NCBI RefSeq assembly: GCF_932526225.1
Contig: NC_064035.1
Span: forward strand, 6,137,501 to 6,201,500
DNA from: Nematostella vectensis
Lineage: Eukaryota > Cnidaria > Anthozoa > Actiniaria > Edwardsiidae
Direction of reading: 5' to 3'
Length of the DNA stretch: 64,000 nucleotides
In this document: positions 38,501 through 48,870 of the stretch, piece by piece
Layout of the letters: each line of letters starts with the position of its first letter
How positions within the stretch are numbered: position 1 is the stretch's first letter
Notes under the pieces: model-generated
What the model saw: only the letters and a program-made list of their open reading frames with translations
Database searches by the model: none
Told to the model about the DNA's origin: nothing
Made by a program: the position numbers and the translations under genes

Positions 38501-41142
38501 TCAGAATATGACTGGAATGCTTCAGGCGAGTTAGGCTGTCGATAAAAGATACCGCACACAATGCTCTTCCTTTCCGAGACGCTTATTTCAATCCACAATG
38601 CTTGGAATGCGGAGCAAGTATTTTTTTTCTAAGACAACATAGCTAAGCGACTCGTCAATGAACAATCCGACACCCCCAACCGAAAGAGGCGTCGGAACGT
38701 ATTCAAAGTTATAGCCTGGAATTTTTGGTAGATCAACATTAGAATTAGAATTTGTAATTTTAGTTTCGGTTATTCCAATAACATCAAAATGGTGGTCAAG
38801 TTCATGGAGTATTTGAGTTTCCAAATATTCTAGGTTCGATCTTATGCTTCTGACATTATTATGAAAAACTGAAAATGTATTATCTAATTCATCTTTAGTT
38901 AAATTATTTTTCATTTTCTCGAAACTATGGGGTGAATAATATTTACTTCGTATACAAGTTGAGGTATCGGGATTATTTATGTTTTGGTCTGTATCGGCAT
39001 TTAAACTAAATAGCTCGAGGTCATAGAGACTCGGTAGATTGTCTAAATTTCGCTTAGATTTTTTTTTTTACTAAAAAGGCTATTATTGAATCGGTCATGG
39101 AAAGACGCAAAATTCTCCCCGGTAACTAAAGTAGGCGAGTTCGCGTAAGGTACTCTTCATTTCCTTTTCAAAGTGTTTGTTTCTACCAAGCATAGGCATT
39201 AAGGCGATTTAGATATAAACACATAATGGTATGTACAGTAGTAAGAAATTTTACAGTAGTAAGTACTGGCAAAGGAAAATTTTGAGCACCTAATTCAACA
39301 GACATAAGGTTTAACTTCATTTTACATAGCTGTCATTTATAGGTAATGGCTGTTGCTCCTCGACCTCGGCCACAATTTGATACAATAAAAATAGTCTAAA
39401 AAAAAAGTCTAACTGCTGAGAACCGCATCAAAAGACTATCATAGCGAATATTTTTAGTATGAGAAAGAGAAGTGTTCTGCCTTGAGCCATCGAACTATAG
39501 TGGTTATCTAGTTTTTTTTTCTTATCACAGACGCAACAGGAGGGAAACGACACGACTCGGAATAACTAATCTGAATAAGTGAAAATCCGCAGGCTCATCT
39601 CATTCATACACGTGTTGTCTTTTTCAAATCAGGAGCCCCGAGTCATCACTAACTCTGCGAAGAAGAGGCAATCTGTTACCAACGATATCCAGATGGTTGC
39701 ATCCGAATCATCTACACTAAACGATCAGCAACCAACTGCAAGAGCGTGTACCCCAGATGCTTTGCTCAAACAGCAGTGCGAAGCCGAACTTACCAAGTAA
39801 GGTCATGGAAAAGGCACCGATGAATATTGGTTGAATAACAATTCAGATTGCGGGACGGGAAGAGAGGGGAGGGGTTGAAGTTTGTCTTTAACATCTTGAC
39901 TGACGGGGCCGAGAGTCGAGAGACGAGTGTTTTTTATGCATTTGTAGTTACGATACAACTGCTGACTGGATAGCCGACCCTGACAGAGCAGACCTGAGGT
40001 GGATCGAGAAGTGCATTGCAAACTACTATTGCTTCAAGAAGAAACAGGGAGCAGACGAATGGACCTCGATTCCTACCTTGGCGGACGCTCTGGGGACAGA
40101 CTACATGGAGAAGGCTGCAGAACGCGCCAAGCAGTTCTTTGTCCGTAATAACGACTGGGATGACTCCAAGAATAAGTTCAAGGTTAATAACCAGTGCACC
40201 AACCTTCTGTACGTGACGGACACATGCTGAACACATGGCACAAGTCAGCCTGGCGCTGATCTACGCTGCGGAGGCGTACCACACACGGGGAGCCATCAGA
40301 CATATCGTCGGCGTCACGCAGATGAAGAACCAAGACATCGAGAACTCGTTGACTCTGTGGGACTTTTGGACTTCGATGCTTGAGAACTGGGGAGATTCCA
40401 TCAAGGAGCACCACCACTGTACCTCGGATAACATCAACGTAGAGGTGAGATCGAAAAGAGCATAATAAATAATTTGCTTGGCTGAGTGATACCCATGTTC
40501 AAGAAAGATTTGATCATGATTTCCCTTAGGAAATAATCATTTATGTGAGTACTCGCATTCCCTGATAGCAGAGGCCTCTTTTCCGAGTATTTCGTTGGGC
40601 CGGCTTACAGCTCAGATGCAGAGAAAATAAACACTGGAAATGTCTTTTTGGTGAACAACCTTTTTAAGAGTGTATGAATAATAGAACCACTAATCACTGA
40701 TTGGCCCAGTGCCACAATTATATTCCTTCTAGAATCACTAATCATGATCTGTTGATAACCTTGACAGGCATGCCTGGTTAAGATGAGCAAGTACTTATGG
40801 CGGTTGTTCCTGGCTATGGATAAGATCAAAGGGCTCCTGGGTAGCGATGCCAGCACCCTGATGGACATCAAACCCGCGCATGACCTCATGTCCCACTGGC
40901 TGTACGACCTGAAGAAAAAAGGCGCAGGGAGCATTCCGGCAACAGAAAGGATTGACCTATCAGCTCCAGCCAAGGATTACTTACCGGTCTTCCTGGGCTT
41001 CTTTCAGTGCTCTAATGACAGACGTGGACAGAAGCTCTCAGAAAAATGCATGGAAAAAATCCAGAATAAGGTCAACACCTTCCATGTCACTCTGGCACTT
41101 CAGATCAAGGCTGGGAAACTGCACGCAACGCCCGCGAGCTAA
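35523..41142 (+). CDS. Putative secreted Cys-containing protein, 4-5 exons, with a frame break in exon 3
   Basis: Exon 1 (35523-35585) encodes a signal peptide, MANFQALLLLGVVLGSALHL. Exons 2 (39633-39796), 3 (39948 to about 40444) and 4 (40768-41142) follow with GT-AG borders and matching phases. The mature part is acidic/basic and helical, with spaced cysteines (RACTPDALLKQQCEAEL; KCIANYYCFKKK; NNQCTN; HHHCTSDN; EACLVK; FFQCSND; SEKCMEK). No known family is recognised. In exon 3 the frame meets TGA at 40228-40230, while coding-like sequence continues in the +1 frame from about 40226 (MAQVSLALIYAAEAY). A 40-nt intron 40209-40248 would restore frame, as would a single-base difference. AATAAA lies at about 41160. 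Intron 1 holds a LINE. Function unknown; exact structure uncertain. Confidence 0.6.
35689..35734. repeat. 12-bp perfect stem-loop GTGACTGATCCG
   Basis: GTGACTGATCCG at 35689-35700 and its complement CGGATCAGTCAC at 35723-35734 enclose a 22-nt loop. It lies in intron 1 of the secreted-protein gene, before the LINE 3' end. Role unknown. Confidence 0.75.
36102..37580 (-). pseudogene. LINE reverse transcriptase domain, 492 codons
   Basis: Reverse transcriptase blocks in order: LAPVFKADDELDPNNYRPIS, IYEKLVYTKM, QYGFRKSHSTQHATL, GIFLDLKKAFDTVDHDIIL (first catalytic Asp), GVSQGSILGPLLLLIYMND, NFFLFADDTNNLY (FADD active site intact), VKYLGVLIDKNLTF and the thumb region. The frame ends at a TGA in GARV-stop-NELP, where this family usually has Trp; past it the same frame stays readable for about 40 codons. 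So the RT core is nearly intact but the full protein is broken. Confidence 0.95.
38588..38914 (-). pseudogene. LINE AP-endonuclease fragment
   Basis: The N-terminal part of an APE-type endonuclease: NVRSIRSNLE, then FDVIGITETKI where the catalytic Glu of the ITET motif is retained, then IPGYNFEYVPTP and GGVGLFIDESLSYVV. The segment ends after about 108 codons; the remaining catalytic blocks (GDFN, SDH types) were not found. Confidence 0.85.
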
Positions 41143-42123
41143 GTACTTGTAAATCTTACCAATAAATAAGCACGCCCAACAATTGTCCGTGTCCTCATTT
41201 TATTAACAAAATAGAATATAAAGATCAACAATCATCAACACACAGCCAGGATTAAAGTGACAATCGCACCTGTTTACCTCCGGTCAAATACGTTACAATT
41301 ATCGATAATTTTTAACTGAAAACGCGAAAAATATTTCAAAATTTTAAAAACTGTGTGTCTCTGATAATTTAGAGCGAATGTGGCCTGATAAAAAGCGCGG
41401 ATTTTTTTCTCTTTTATCGGTTGAGGCTTTCGTCGGCCCGCCGGAAGTAAACACTTGCGATGGTGGCAGAATCGCTATAGGGGATGCAACTTAACTATAA
41501 CTGGCACAATATTTCTGAAATTTGAGGGCTAGAAATGCTAGAAATTTCTTTATTCGAAATCATGACTATGGTGTTCTAATTCACCTCTTAACGGGGTACG
41601 GTCTTGATTGTTAATGAAAGTAAGCTTTGTACAAAATTATTTAAACCTTTACAATAACCAAACAATAAGCGAAGGCGGATTCTTAAACAGCCTCTGCCAG
41701 CCGCCATTTTGTCATCCGAGCAAAGTGTGATTCGGCTGATTTGTGGAAGCAAATGCGATATTTTCAATTCGATTTGCTAAATAAAGTATTAAACTTTGTT
41801 TTGAGATGGTTATTTCGAGATTTTCGCACATTATGTGCCTTCCAATATTGAATGAAAACAATAACAAAGGCGTGGCTGACAAGGGCTCTTTAAGCCTTGC
41901 TTATTTGGTTTTCAAGTCCTTGGTTTCATAGAAGCTATATAATAACTAGATATTATACGTGAGAACTTAGAATTCATGGTGAAAAGCAGGAGCCCATCCA
42001 CAAATACAGTTTCAAACAAAAATTTCCAAATGAAAATTGCAGATATGCAGATGAGGCATTATGGGTTGCTATTATGACAATATCAAAATGTTAGTTGAAT
42101 CATCTAGCATCTCAATGATTAGA
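41143..42123. other. Convergent 3' region between the secreted-protein gene and the MRH-protein gene
   Basis: AATAAA on the plus strand at about 41160 serves the secreted-protein gene. TTTATT (AATAAA on minus) at about 41196 and 41549 are candidate poly(A) signals for the MRH gene. No coding pattern or repeat family recognised between them. Confidence 0.5.
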
Positions 42124-45100
42124 CTAAATTTCAGTGTATGATTCTCCTCTGCATTTAGCACACAAGGAGAGACAGCAGAACTTTACCTTTCCACAAAAAA
42201 ATATGCCTCCATCCTGTAGAAAGAAAAATACAGATCAGAGTATATCAGAGTTTAGTATAAATCTACTCACATACTATCACTAATCCTGCAATTTGCTTGG
42301 CTCCCGTACTCACTATCTATTGAGCGATATATAGCGAGTAACGAAAAAACCGGCGTTTTTCACAAAAACAACAAGAATTATTATTAAAATCGTCAGCTAT
42401 TCGAAGGTAGTATGTGAGTGGATTTAAACTAAAACAATTAGACTACTTGTTCTCGTTTTCTATGAGTCAAATAGTCAACTCGCCTCGCCTACTCGCTCTG
42501 CGCCTCGTTGACTCATAGAAAACTCGAACTCGTAGTCTAATTGTTAAATATGTAATCTGATATGCGAGCGACTCCTTTCCTTTTTTTTACTGATGAGTAC
42601 CTTGTCCACAGCATGCCTACCCAGACCATCTAGTTCTTCTACAGCTTGTCTGTAGTCCTTTGTAGTGTTACCTTCTTTAATCTTAACTTTACTAATTACC
42701 CTCCCTGAACCCTGTTGGCAGTCACTAAAACTTATCATCTTCTCAATTTTCTCATCTCATAAATATGAACAAGCAGTGACAAAGTTACGTCTCAGGGTTT
42801 CCTATTTCAGTCACTCAAACTTATCATTTTCTCAATTTTCTCATCTCATAAATATGAACAAGCAGTGACAAAGTTACGTCCCAGGGTTTCTGGCCAACAT
42901 ATACAGTGGGTAGTGAAAAAAGCAACTTAAAAGCCCCCTTTTCAATCCAGTATATACTCTACTTGGTACACCCTTGTGAATGAGGAAGAATATGATTCCA
43001 AATACCTTTATCAAGAATGGAAGATCACACCAAAATGAGCTGTAGGGGATAACATCTGGCATGCCTTCCTTTTTCCTCACATATATATTGATTACCGTAC
43101 CCAGGACAAAGTATAGAAACACCAATGGGAAGAACCTGCCAAAATGGACATGAATATATTTTGTAAGAGAGGAGTTATTTAAAAAGCAAAGGTACTTTTT
43201 TAAAATCAGCTTACAATATCTAGCTCTGCATTTGTAAATTGCTTACCAGCAAGCGCAGAAGCGTGCCTATGAGAACAAATGATTAATGAGGCAGATTTTG
43301 TTTCTTTTAATTTTCAGTTCTTCAATCTGAAGTCCTAAATCCTTCTTTTTGTTTTAGCAAATATAATTTAATATAATTTAAAAAAAATCAATCATAAGAT
43401 CATGTGCAAGATCATTGCCCCAACTTATTATCAAAATTGCTAATCTAAAATGTCTCTAATTCACAGACCAGATCCATAACACAGGGTGGCACAATTTAGT
43501 TTCTTTAACAACAAGAATTTATGGCAGGTTTGAAAAAATATTGGAGAATAAAACTTATAAATAGAACAAAGTACTTACACAATCAAAATAATGCTACCAA
43601 CACTGAGACTGGATGATCCTGTCGGATTTACTGGCACTTTACATGCATTAGGACATGCACATTTTGTTTTTAATGTCCCACTCTACAATAAAATAAATAA
43701 GAAGTTTATCAAGGATGGTTCCTGTTAATTCAATTTTGTCTTTTCTAGAGACTGTGGTTTAGACATACTCAAAAGTGATTTCAAATGAGAGACTATATTG
43801 CTGGACTAAAAAGAAAAGAAGAACCTGTCCCCTTCACTGCCTCAACTCAAACACACAACAAACTTCATGCACAATCGACATAACAGAAAAACCTAGAAAA
43901 TATGCAGTTTGAGATAGAGAAAGAAGACACAATTTCTTACAATGGACATTGGTTCCTTGTATTCTGGAATGATTTTCAAAACAACACAAATAACGTGAGG
44001 CCAAAATTCACATACAGTTTCTTTATTATCCTTGCCCTATGTATGGGCTCAGGGCTGAAAAGCTCTAATTTCAATGACACTACAAAATGTCAAATCAATT
44101 TATAAAGTTTGATTTTGCCTTTGAGGTGAATTATTTTTTGAAGAGGCCAAAGCTTACGCTGATGAGATTAGTTATAATGCCATGAATGAGACAGCTATGC
44201 CATAGGCCCACAAGGGAATATTGTTCAAAAATAATGTATAATAGAAAGAAACTTACATATTCTGAAGATGCTATAGTTGTTGTTTCTGTGATGCCGTCAT
44301 CAAATGATCCATGTGATTTTGATTTGTCACAATTGAGTGTAATCTTAGCAGATCTAAACAAATTTTGTTCAATAAGTAAAATCATTCAACAAAATATCTC
44401 TATCTGGGTCATTAAAAAAACATGAGCTAAGAGATAAACTATGTAACATTTTGGTATTGAGAGGATAAAACAAATTTAATTTAATTTTGAAAAGAGGGTG
44501 TCATACTATAAAGACAATAACTAAATAACAAGTGTTTAAATACTAGCTGATCATTATTTATTTATTTATAAGGCTTCTACCACTATTACACATATTGAAA
44601 TAGCGGTAAGGTTGACACAACAGAGCACGGCTCTAACTCAAGTGTGACCCTTTACAATAAAAGAAAAAATAATTGGCGATAACGACAACAACAAAATGAA
44701 GGTAAACATGAAGAAAAAGTAATTTGAGAAAAGCCCTACTCTAAATTGCTAATAGCAACAGGATGGTTGCGAAAGAGTACTTCTAGCGAGGCAGCACTTA
44801 GGACAAACTGATTTCCATGTGACTGCATTTTCGGCATTAAAAGTAGTTTGTAGCGCCTGGCTATATCTGACTGTTAGTTTGTTTTTAAAAGAGGGTAGTG
44901 ATGACGTAGTGCGTATATGTACAGGAAGTGTGTTCCACACCTTTGGAATTCGATTGAGAAATGAATTTTGAAAAAGCTTTGTTTTACAGAGGGGGGTGGC
45001 TATATCAAGGCTGCTCCTGTGGCAGGACGATCTTAGTGATGGCAATGGTTTAAAGTAATGCGAAAACGGAATATTATAGTGACCATTTAGGCATTTATAC

Positions 45101-48100
45101 ATAAAAACAAGGTCCTTAATTTCATGCCAGTAGGAGAGGGGTAGCAAATTTGCCTGTTCTAACCGTTCCTGGTATGTGAGTTCAGCGCTATTTGTAAGTA
45201 TCACTTTTGTCGCACGGCGTTGCAGAGCCTCCACTGATCTCATGTCCGTAATTGCTTGAGGTGCCCACACCTCGCTCGCGTATCCCACTGTTGGTCTAAC
45301 TATTGACAGATAAAGAGATCTTCTAGCATCTGTATCGAAGTCACGTAGACCGTTTCGTCGTAGGAACCCCAGCATTTGGTATCCCTTGGAAACGGCAATA
45401 GAGGACTGCTCGGACCACTTGAGGTCCCTGGCGACCACCACTCCTAGGTCTTTCTGAGCCGGAGTCAGCTTAAGTACGTGGCCATTGATCGAATAATTCG
45501 TTTCGATGGGGCTGCGTTTGCGAGTCACCCGCAGGACCTCGCACTTGTCGATGTTATAGCGCAGTTTCCATGCTCGGCTCCACTCTGATAGAATGTCAAG
45601 ATCACTCTGCAGTTTGACAGCGTCAGAGGGAGAGCTGATAGTACGGTAGAATTTGGTGTCATCCGCAAAAAGACTAAGTGAGGTACCAGGGTCCAAAAGG
45701 GCCGGTAAGTCATTGATGTATACTAGGAAGTGTAGAGGACAAAGTAGACTGCCTTGAGGTACACTGGAGAGTACTGGGAGAGGTGAAGATGTTGCTCCCT
45801 GGACTACTGTGCACTGGGTTCTGTCAGATAACCAGAACCAGTCTAGGACTTTGCCACGGAATCCATAATGATGTAGCTTGTGTATCAGCCGGGCGTGCGA
45901 GACGCTATCAAACGCTTTTGCGAAGTCGAGGTATATTACGTCGCACTGTTGACCCTTATCAAGAGCATTGCCAACAGAATGCAAGAACTCTAGAAGCCAG
46001 GTGACTGTTGAGCGGCCTCGCATAAACCCATGTTGGCAGTTGGAAAGGAACTGCGATACGTGATCGATCATGCGTGCAAAGATACATCGTTCAAGTACTT
46101 TCGAGGTCACACTGAGCAGGGAGATTGGTCGGTATTCTCAACCCTTTCTTTACGATTTTTTTTTTTGAAGATTGGAACAATTAAGGACTTCTTCCATTCA
46201 ACAGGCAGCTTGCCTAGCTCAAGTGACTTATTGAAAAGCACACAGAGTGATGGTGCTAGCTCATCAGCACAGATTTTTAGGACGGCAGATGGAATATTGT
46301 CTGGACCACGAGCCTTGCGCGGATCTACGCTTGCAAGGGCTGCCCGCACTTCCTCCACAGACAACAGGATTGCCTTTAGCACACTTGAGTTTCCCGAGGA
46401 GTAGTCATGGTATGCCTCTGGGAATCTGTCATCGTCTCGAGGAAAAGTGGAGAAAAAGAGGCGGTTGAAAGCTTCGGCCTTTTGAAGTACAGTGTCTGTG
46501 TCAAGCCAATTATACAGCACAATTTTTAATTTGATGACACATAGCGCCTTGACTAGGCATCACCATATGATGTGTCGAGGAATTCTCCCCCCCCCCCCCC
46601 CCCCAAAAAAAAAAGGAGCATACTTGTGACTAGCTAGATAAGCAACTAAAATCTAGGTATCATAATTTTATCAAAAGCGGCTGGTTTGGTTAAAACTCAA
46701 AGGGTTTTGATAGTTTCATACTCTGAAAGGTACAAGGAGTTTCTGTACTCAAACCTGGGGACTGTTGCCAGTCCCATGCGCCAATCACCAATCACAGAAA
46801 AATTAACATCAAGCAGGAATGTTTTCATCACATAAACAATAATTTATAAAAAGTATACCTTTCATAACTGCCTTGACTGACTCCTTCATAAAACATTTGA
46901 ACAGATTTGTCAGAGGCTACTGAAAATTTAGGTTCACTTGTTCCGCATGAGTATAGGGAACCCACTGCCGACTGGCAGAGCTGAAACATGATCAAATATA
47001 CATGAGGTGAAGGGTGGGGAGGGGGGCATCCAGGGACCTTAGCCAAAACCATGACAGGGGGACTATAAATGCCCAAAATACCATACAAAAAATACTCAGC
47101 TTTAAAACAATTTGCAAAGCAACCTCCCTCGGGGAAGCCAAGACCTTTCCCTTGAGAAACCCTATCATAATAACAACCAATAACTCCCCATCAGGGGAGC
47201 CAAGACCTTTCACCTGAGCAACCCTTTCATAATAACGACCAAAAATCTTCCCTCCGGGAAGACGAGAAGAACTTATTTGTGAAATTGAAATTTTGTTATG
47301 TTGGTTTATTATAATATTTTAATATTTTCACAGTGTTGCAAACATATCCCCCAATCGTTTGATACTCAAAACAAAAAAAAGAAATAATTCTAAAAACTTT
47401 GACCTTAAAGAAATGCCAAGCATTTTAAATCAACTTTTTGTATCTTAATATTCATCACAACTTATCGAATGCCTTTTATACTTCTCTCATGTGTTTTCTT
47501 AACTTGGCTACAAGGTCTGTCTTTTTCCCTTGGCTCCCCTCCCATAGTTTCTATCTCTTTTACCATCAAAAGTCTAGGAGTCAGGACCATGTAACTAATA
47601 ATAACCATCTTATCTGTGGGGAATCCGGTGCACGAGGATGAATACTTCTGAAAGGAAGACCAGTTGAAAGATGGAGCAAAGTAAATCATGTTTTTTTTAT
47701 ACTTACATGAGTATTTTTGCATCCTTTGTCTGAGATGGCAGTACAAGGGTTATAGGAGAAAACATAACTGCTGCCTATCTGAGGAATGTTTTTGAACCTA
47801 AAATAGAAGGACGCACTCACACAAAGTTTATCCAATCATATCTTATATTTACTTATTGTTTCACAAAACAAAATTAAGTATAACTGATGACAAGTTAACT
47901 TCATTGACTTTTATGGCTACTATGCTAAAAGCTATAAAGTTAAGTATCTAATCGTGACAAACAGTGATTTGGTTAACATATCAATCGAGAGGACGGAAAG
48001 TGCTTGGTAATTCACAGACCATTGCAACATAAGATAAGACATTAACATTTCCCTAAAATTTATGGAAATAGTTTTACGAACTTTCGTTTCGAATTGGCAT

Positions 48101-48302
48101 TTTCCTATTCTTACTTGGCAGAGGTTCCCCCGTCGATTTCCCACAAACTAATAACTCCAGAACCGTCACTCATGCGACACGAGCACACATCTATTTTGTC
48201 ACAAGTCAACTCGCCATTTACCAAAAAAGTCCCTAGACAGAACACAAAGCAGAATAGATTGTTGCGCGGCAAAGACGGAAACCGCGTCGACTTAGCTGCC
48301 AT
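42124..48302 (-). CDS. MRH-domain type I membrane protein, mannose-6-phosphate receptor / ATG27-like (7 exons, complete)
   Basis: Exons: 48302-48115, 47797-47707, 46980-46859, 44353-44257, 43682-43579, 43135-43006, 42213-42124; all GT-AG and frame-consistent, 273 residues, the size of cation-dependent M6P receptor and ATG27. Order: signal peptide (LFCFVFCLGTFLVNG), luminal MRH domain (CDKIDVCSC; YVFSYNPCTAISDKGC; LCQSAVGSLYSCG; FYEGVSQGSYERSAKITLNC, with the conserved Arg and Cys), one membrane span (IILIVFFPLVFLYFVLGTVI), and a ~50-residue cytosolic tail ending in a Cys cluster (FFCGKVKFCCLSLCAKC). Such proteins cycle between Golgi and endosomes; sugar binding needs a Gln, Arg, Glu, Tyr set, only partly verifiable here. 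The tail cysteines could be palmitoylated. A LINE occupies intron 3. M6PR versus ATG27 assignment is open. Confidence 0.87.
42719..42891. repeat. 89-bp tandem duplication
   Basis: Two near-identical copies starting CAGTCACT(A/C)AAACTTATCAT and ending ACAAAGTTACGTC(T/C)CAGGGTTT, period 89 bp, in the last intron of the MRH-protein gene. Confidence 0.9.
44552..46560 (-). mobile_element. 5'-truncated LINE (second non-LTR retrotransposon)
   Basis: Antisense strand relative to window, same strand as the host gene. The reverse transcriptase is read from 46520 to 44749, then about 200 bp of 3' UTR and a short tail of TTTA/AATA repeats at about 44552-44575 (ATAAATAAATAAATAATGATC on minus), typical of LINE 3' ends. 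No endonuclease is left, so the copy is 5'-truncated. It lies in intron 3 of the MRH-protein gene. Its RT is distinct from that of the 36-39 kb LINE. Confidence 0.92.
44749..46520 (-). pseudogene. LINE reverse transcriptase, one frameshift in an A-run
   Basis: Two overlapping frames (46520-46107 and 46110-44749) join across a run of about 11 A on the minus strand (46158-46168). Motifs: ARGPDNIPSAVLKICADELA, EWKKSLIVPIFKK, then after the shift MTSKVLERCIFARMIDHVSQ, QHGFMRGRSTVTWLLEF, VIYLDFAKAFDSVSHARLI, SSVPQGSLLCPLHFLVYIND, LSLFADDTKFYRT (FADD intact) and a Cys-rich end. Only one frame change over about 590 codons suggests a fairly young copy. Confidence 0.94.
46579..46613. repeat. Poly(C)/poly(A) tract
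   Basis: About 20 C followed by about 11 A just beyond the 5' limit of the second LINE. Simple repeat. Confidence 0.9.
47123..47260. repeat. 62-bp tandem duplication
   Basis: GGGAAGCCAAGACCTTTC and GGGGAGCCAAGACCTTTC with the following ATCATAATAACAACCA / TTCATAATAACGACCA give two copies with a 62-bp period and a third partial start (TTCCCTCCGGGAAG). Located in intron 2 of the MRH-protein gene. Confidence 0.8.
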
Positions 48303-48397
48303 CTTGTTATCTTGTTAGTCTCGTGACCTGCGAGATCAGAAGGGCTGGGTACGAGAGAACGGCAGAGTTTCCGTGAGACGAGTTTAGGCTCATACCA

Positions 48398-48808
48398 GGC
48401 GCCCGTTTCTCGAAACACCCGAGAATTATCGGGCCATTTTTGCTTAAAATTTCGCATGTTTTCCTTTTTGAGAACCGCTTTTATGTTTTAGAACATTTTG
48501 AACTTCCTCTTGGTTCATACCCCAAATGATTACGCTCAAAAGAGCCATTTTCGAGTCTCGGGTGCCTGCGAGGTCCCGAGAACTTTCTTAAGCCATGTGA
48601 CTTTCGAGTTCGAGAAAGATCAAAATCTTAAAATCTATAAAGAGAGTCATCCTTCACTTGTTTCTTTGTGGTAAAATACGATGTTTGACGATATTTCAAC
48701 ACATTTAGATACCATAAATTTTATAGGAATTTGCAAGCTTTTCAAATTTAAGAAATTAAACGTTTACGGGCCCGAGAATTCTGGGGTGTTTCAAGAAACA
48801 CAAGCCCC
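48398..48808. mobile_element. Non-autonomous element with TTTCTCGAAACACCCGAGAA ends, second copy
   Basis: Starts GGCGCCCGTTTCTCGAAACA and ends in the complement (CGGGCCCGAGAATTCTGGGG then TTTCAAGAAACACAAGCC). Inside, segments such as GAACTTCCTCTTGGTTCATA and ATACGATGTTTGACGATATT are the reverse complement of copy A sequence near 21590-21840, so it is the same family in inverse orientation. GCTCATAC occurs on both sides, a possible 8-bp target duplication, but the motif is also tandemly repeated to the right. It lies about 95 bp upstream of the MRH gene start. Confidence 0.8.
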
Positions 48809-48870
48809 AGCTCATACTTATGAGCCCCAGCTCATACTAATGAGCCCCTGCTCATACTCGTGAGCCCCTT
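48809..48870. repeat. Short tandem repeat of GAGCCCC(A/T)GCTCATACT
   Basis: Three to four copies of an approximately 22-bp unit, TATGAGCCCCAGCTCATACT and variants, between two transposon-like elements. Confidence 0.75.

Larger units (their letters stand above)
35950..39000 (-). mobile_element. Non-LTR retrotransposon (APE-endonuclease LINE, CR1/L2-like), decayed
   Basis: Minus-strand order is AP endonuclease N-terminal part (38914-38588: NVRSIRSNLEYLETQI, FDVIGITETKI, GGVGLFIDESLSY), a linker (38311-37889), reverse transcriptase (37580-36102) and a C-terminal tail readable to about 35976. Several frameshifts separate the parts, and much of the endonuclease is missing or unreadable. The boundaries are approximate. 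It sits in intron 1 of the secreted-protein gene, antisense to that gene. Confidence 0.93.

Noticed and set aside
40605..40973. 122-codon minus-strand open frame
   Set aside because: Antisense to the last exon of the secreted-protein gene plus adjacent intron.
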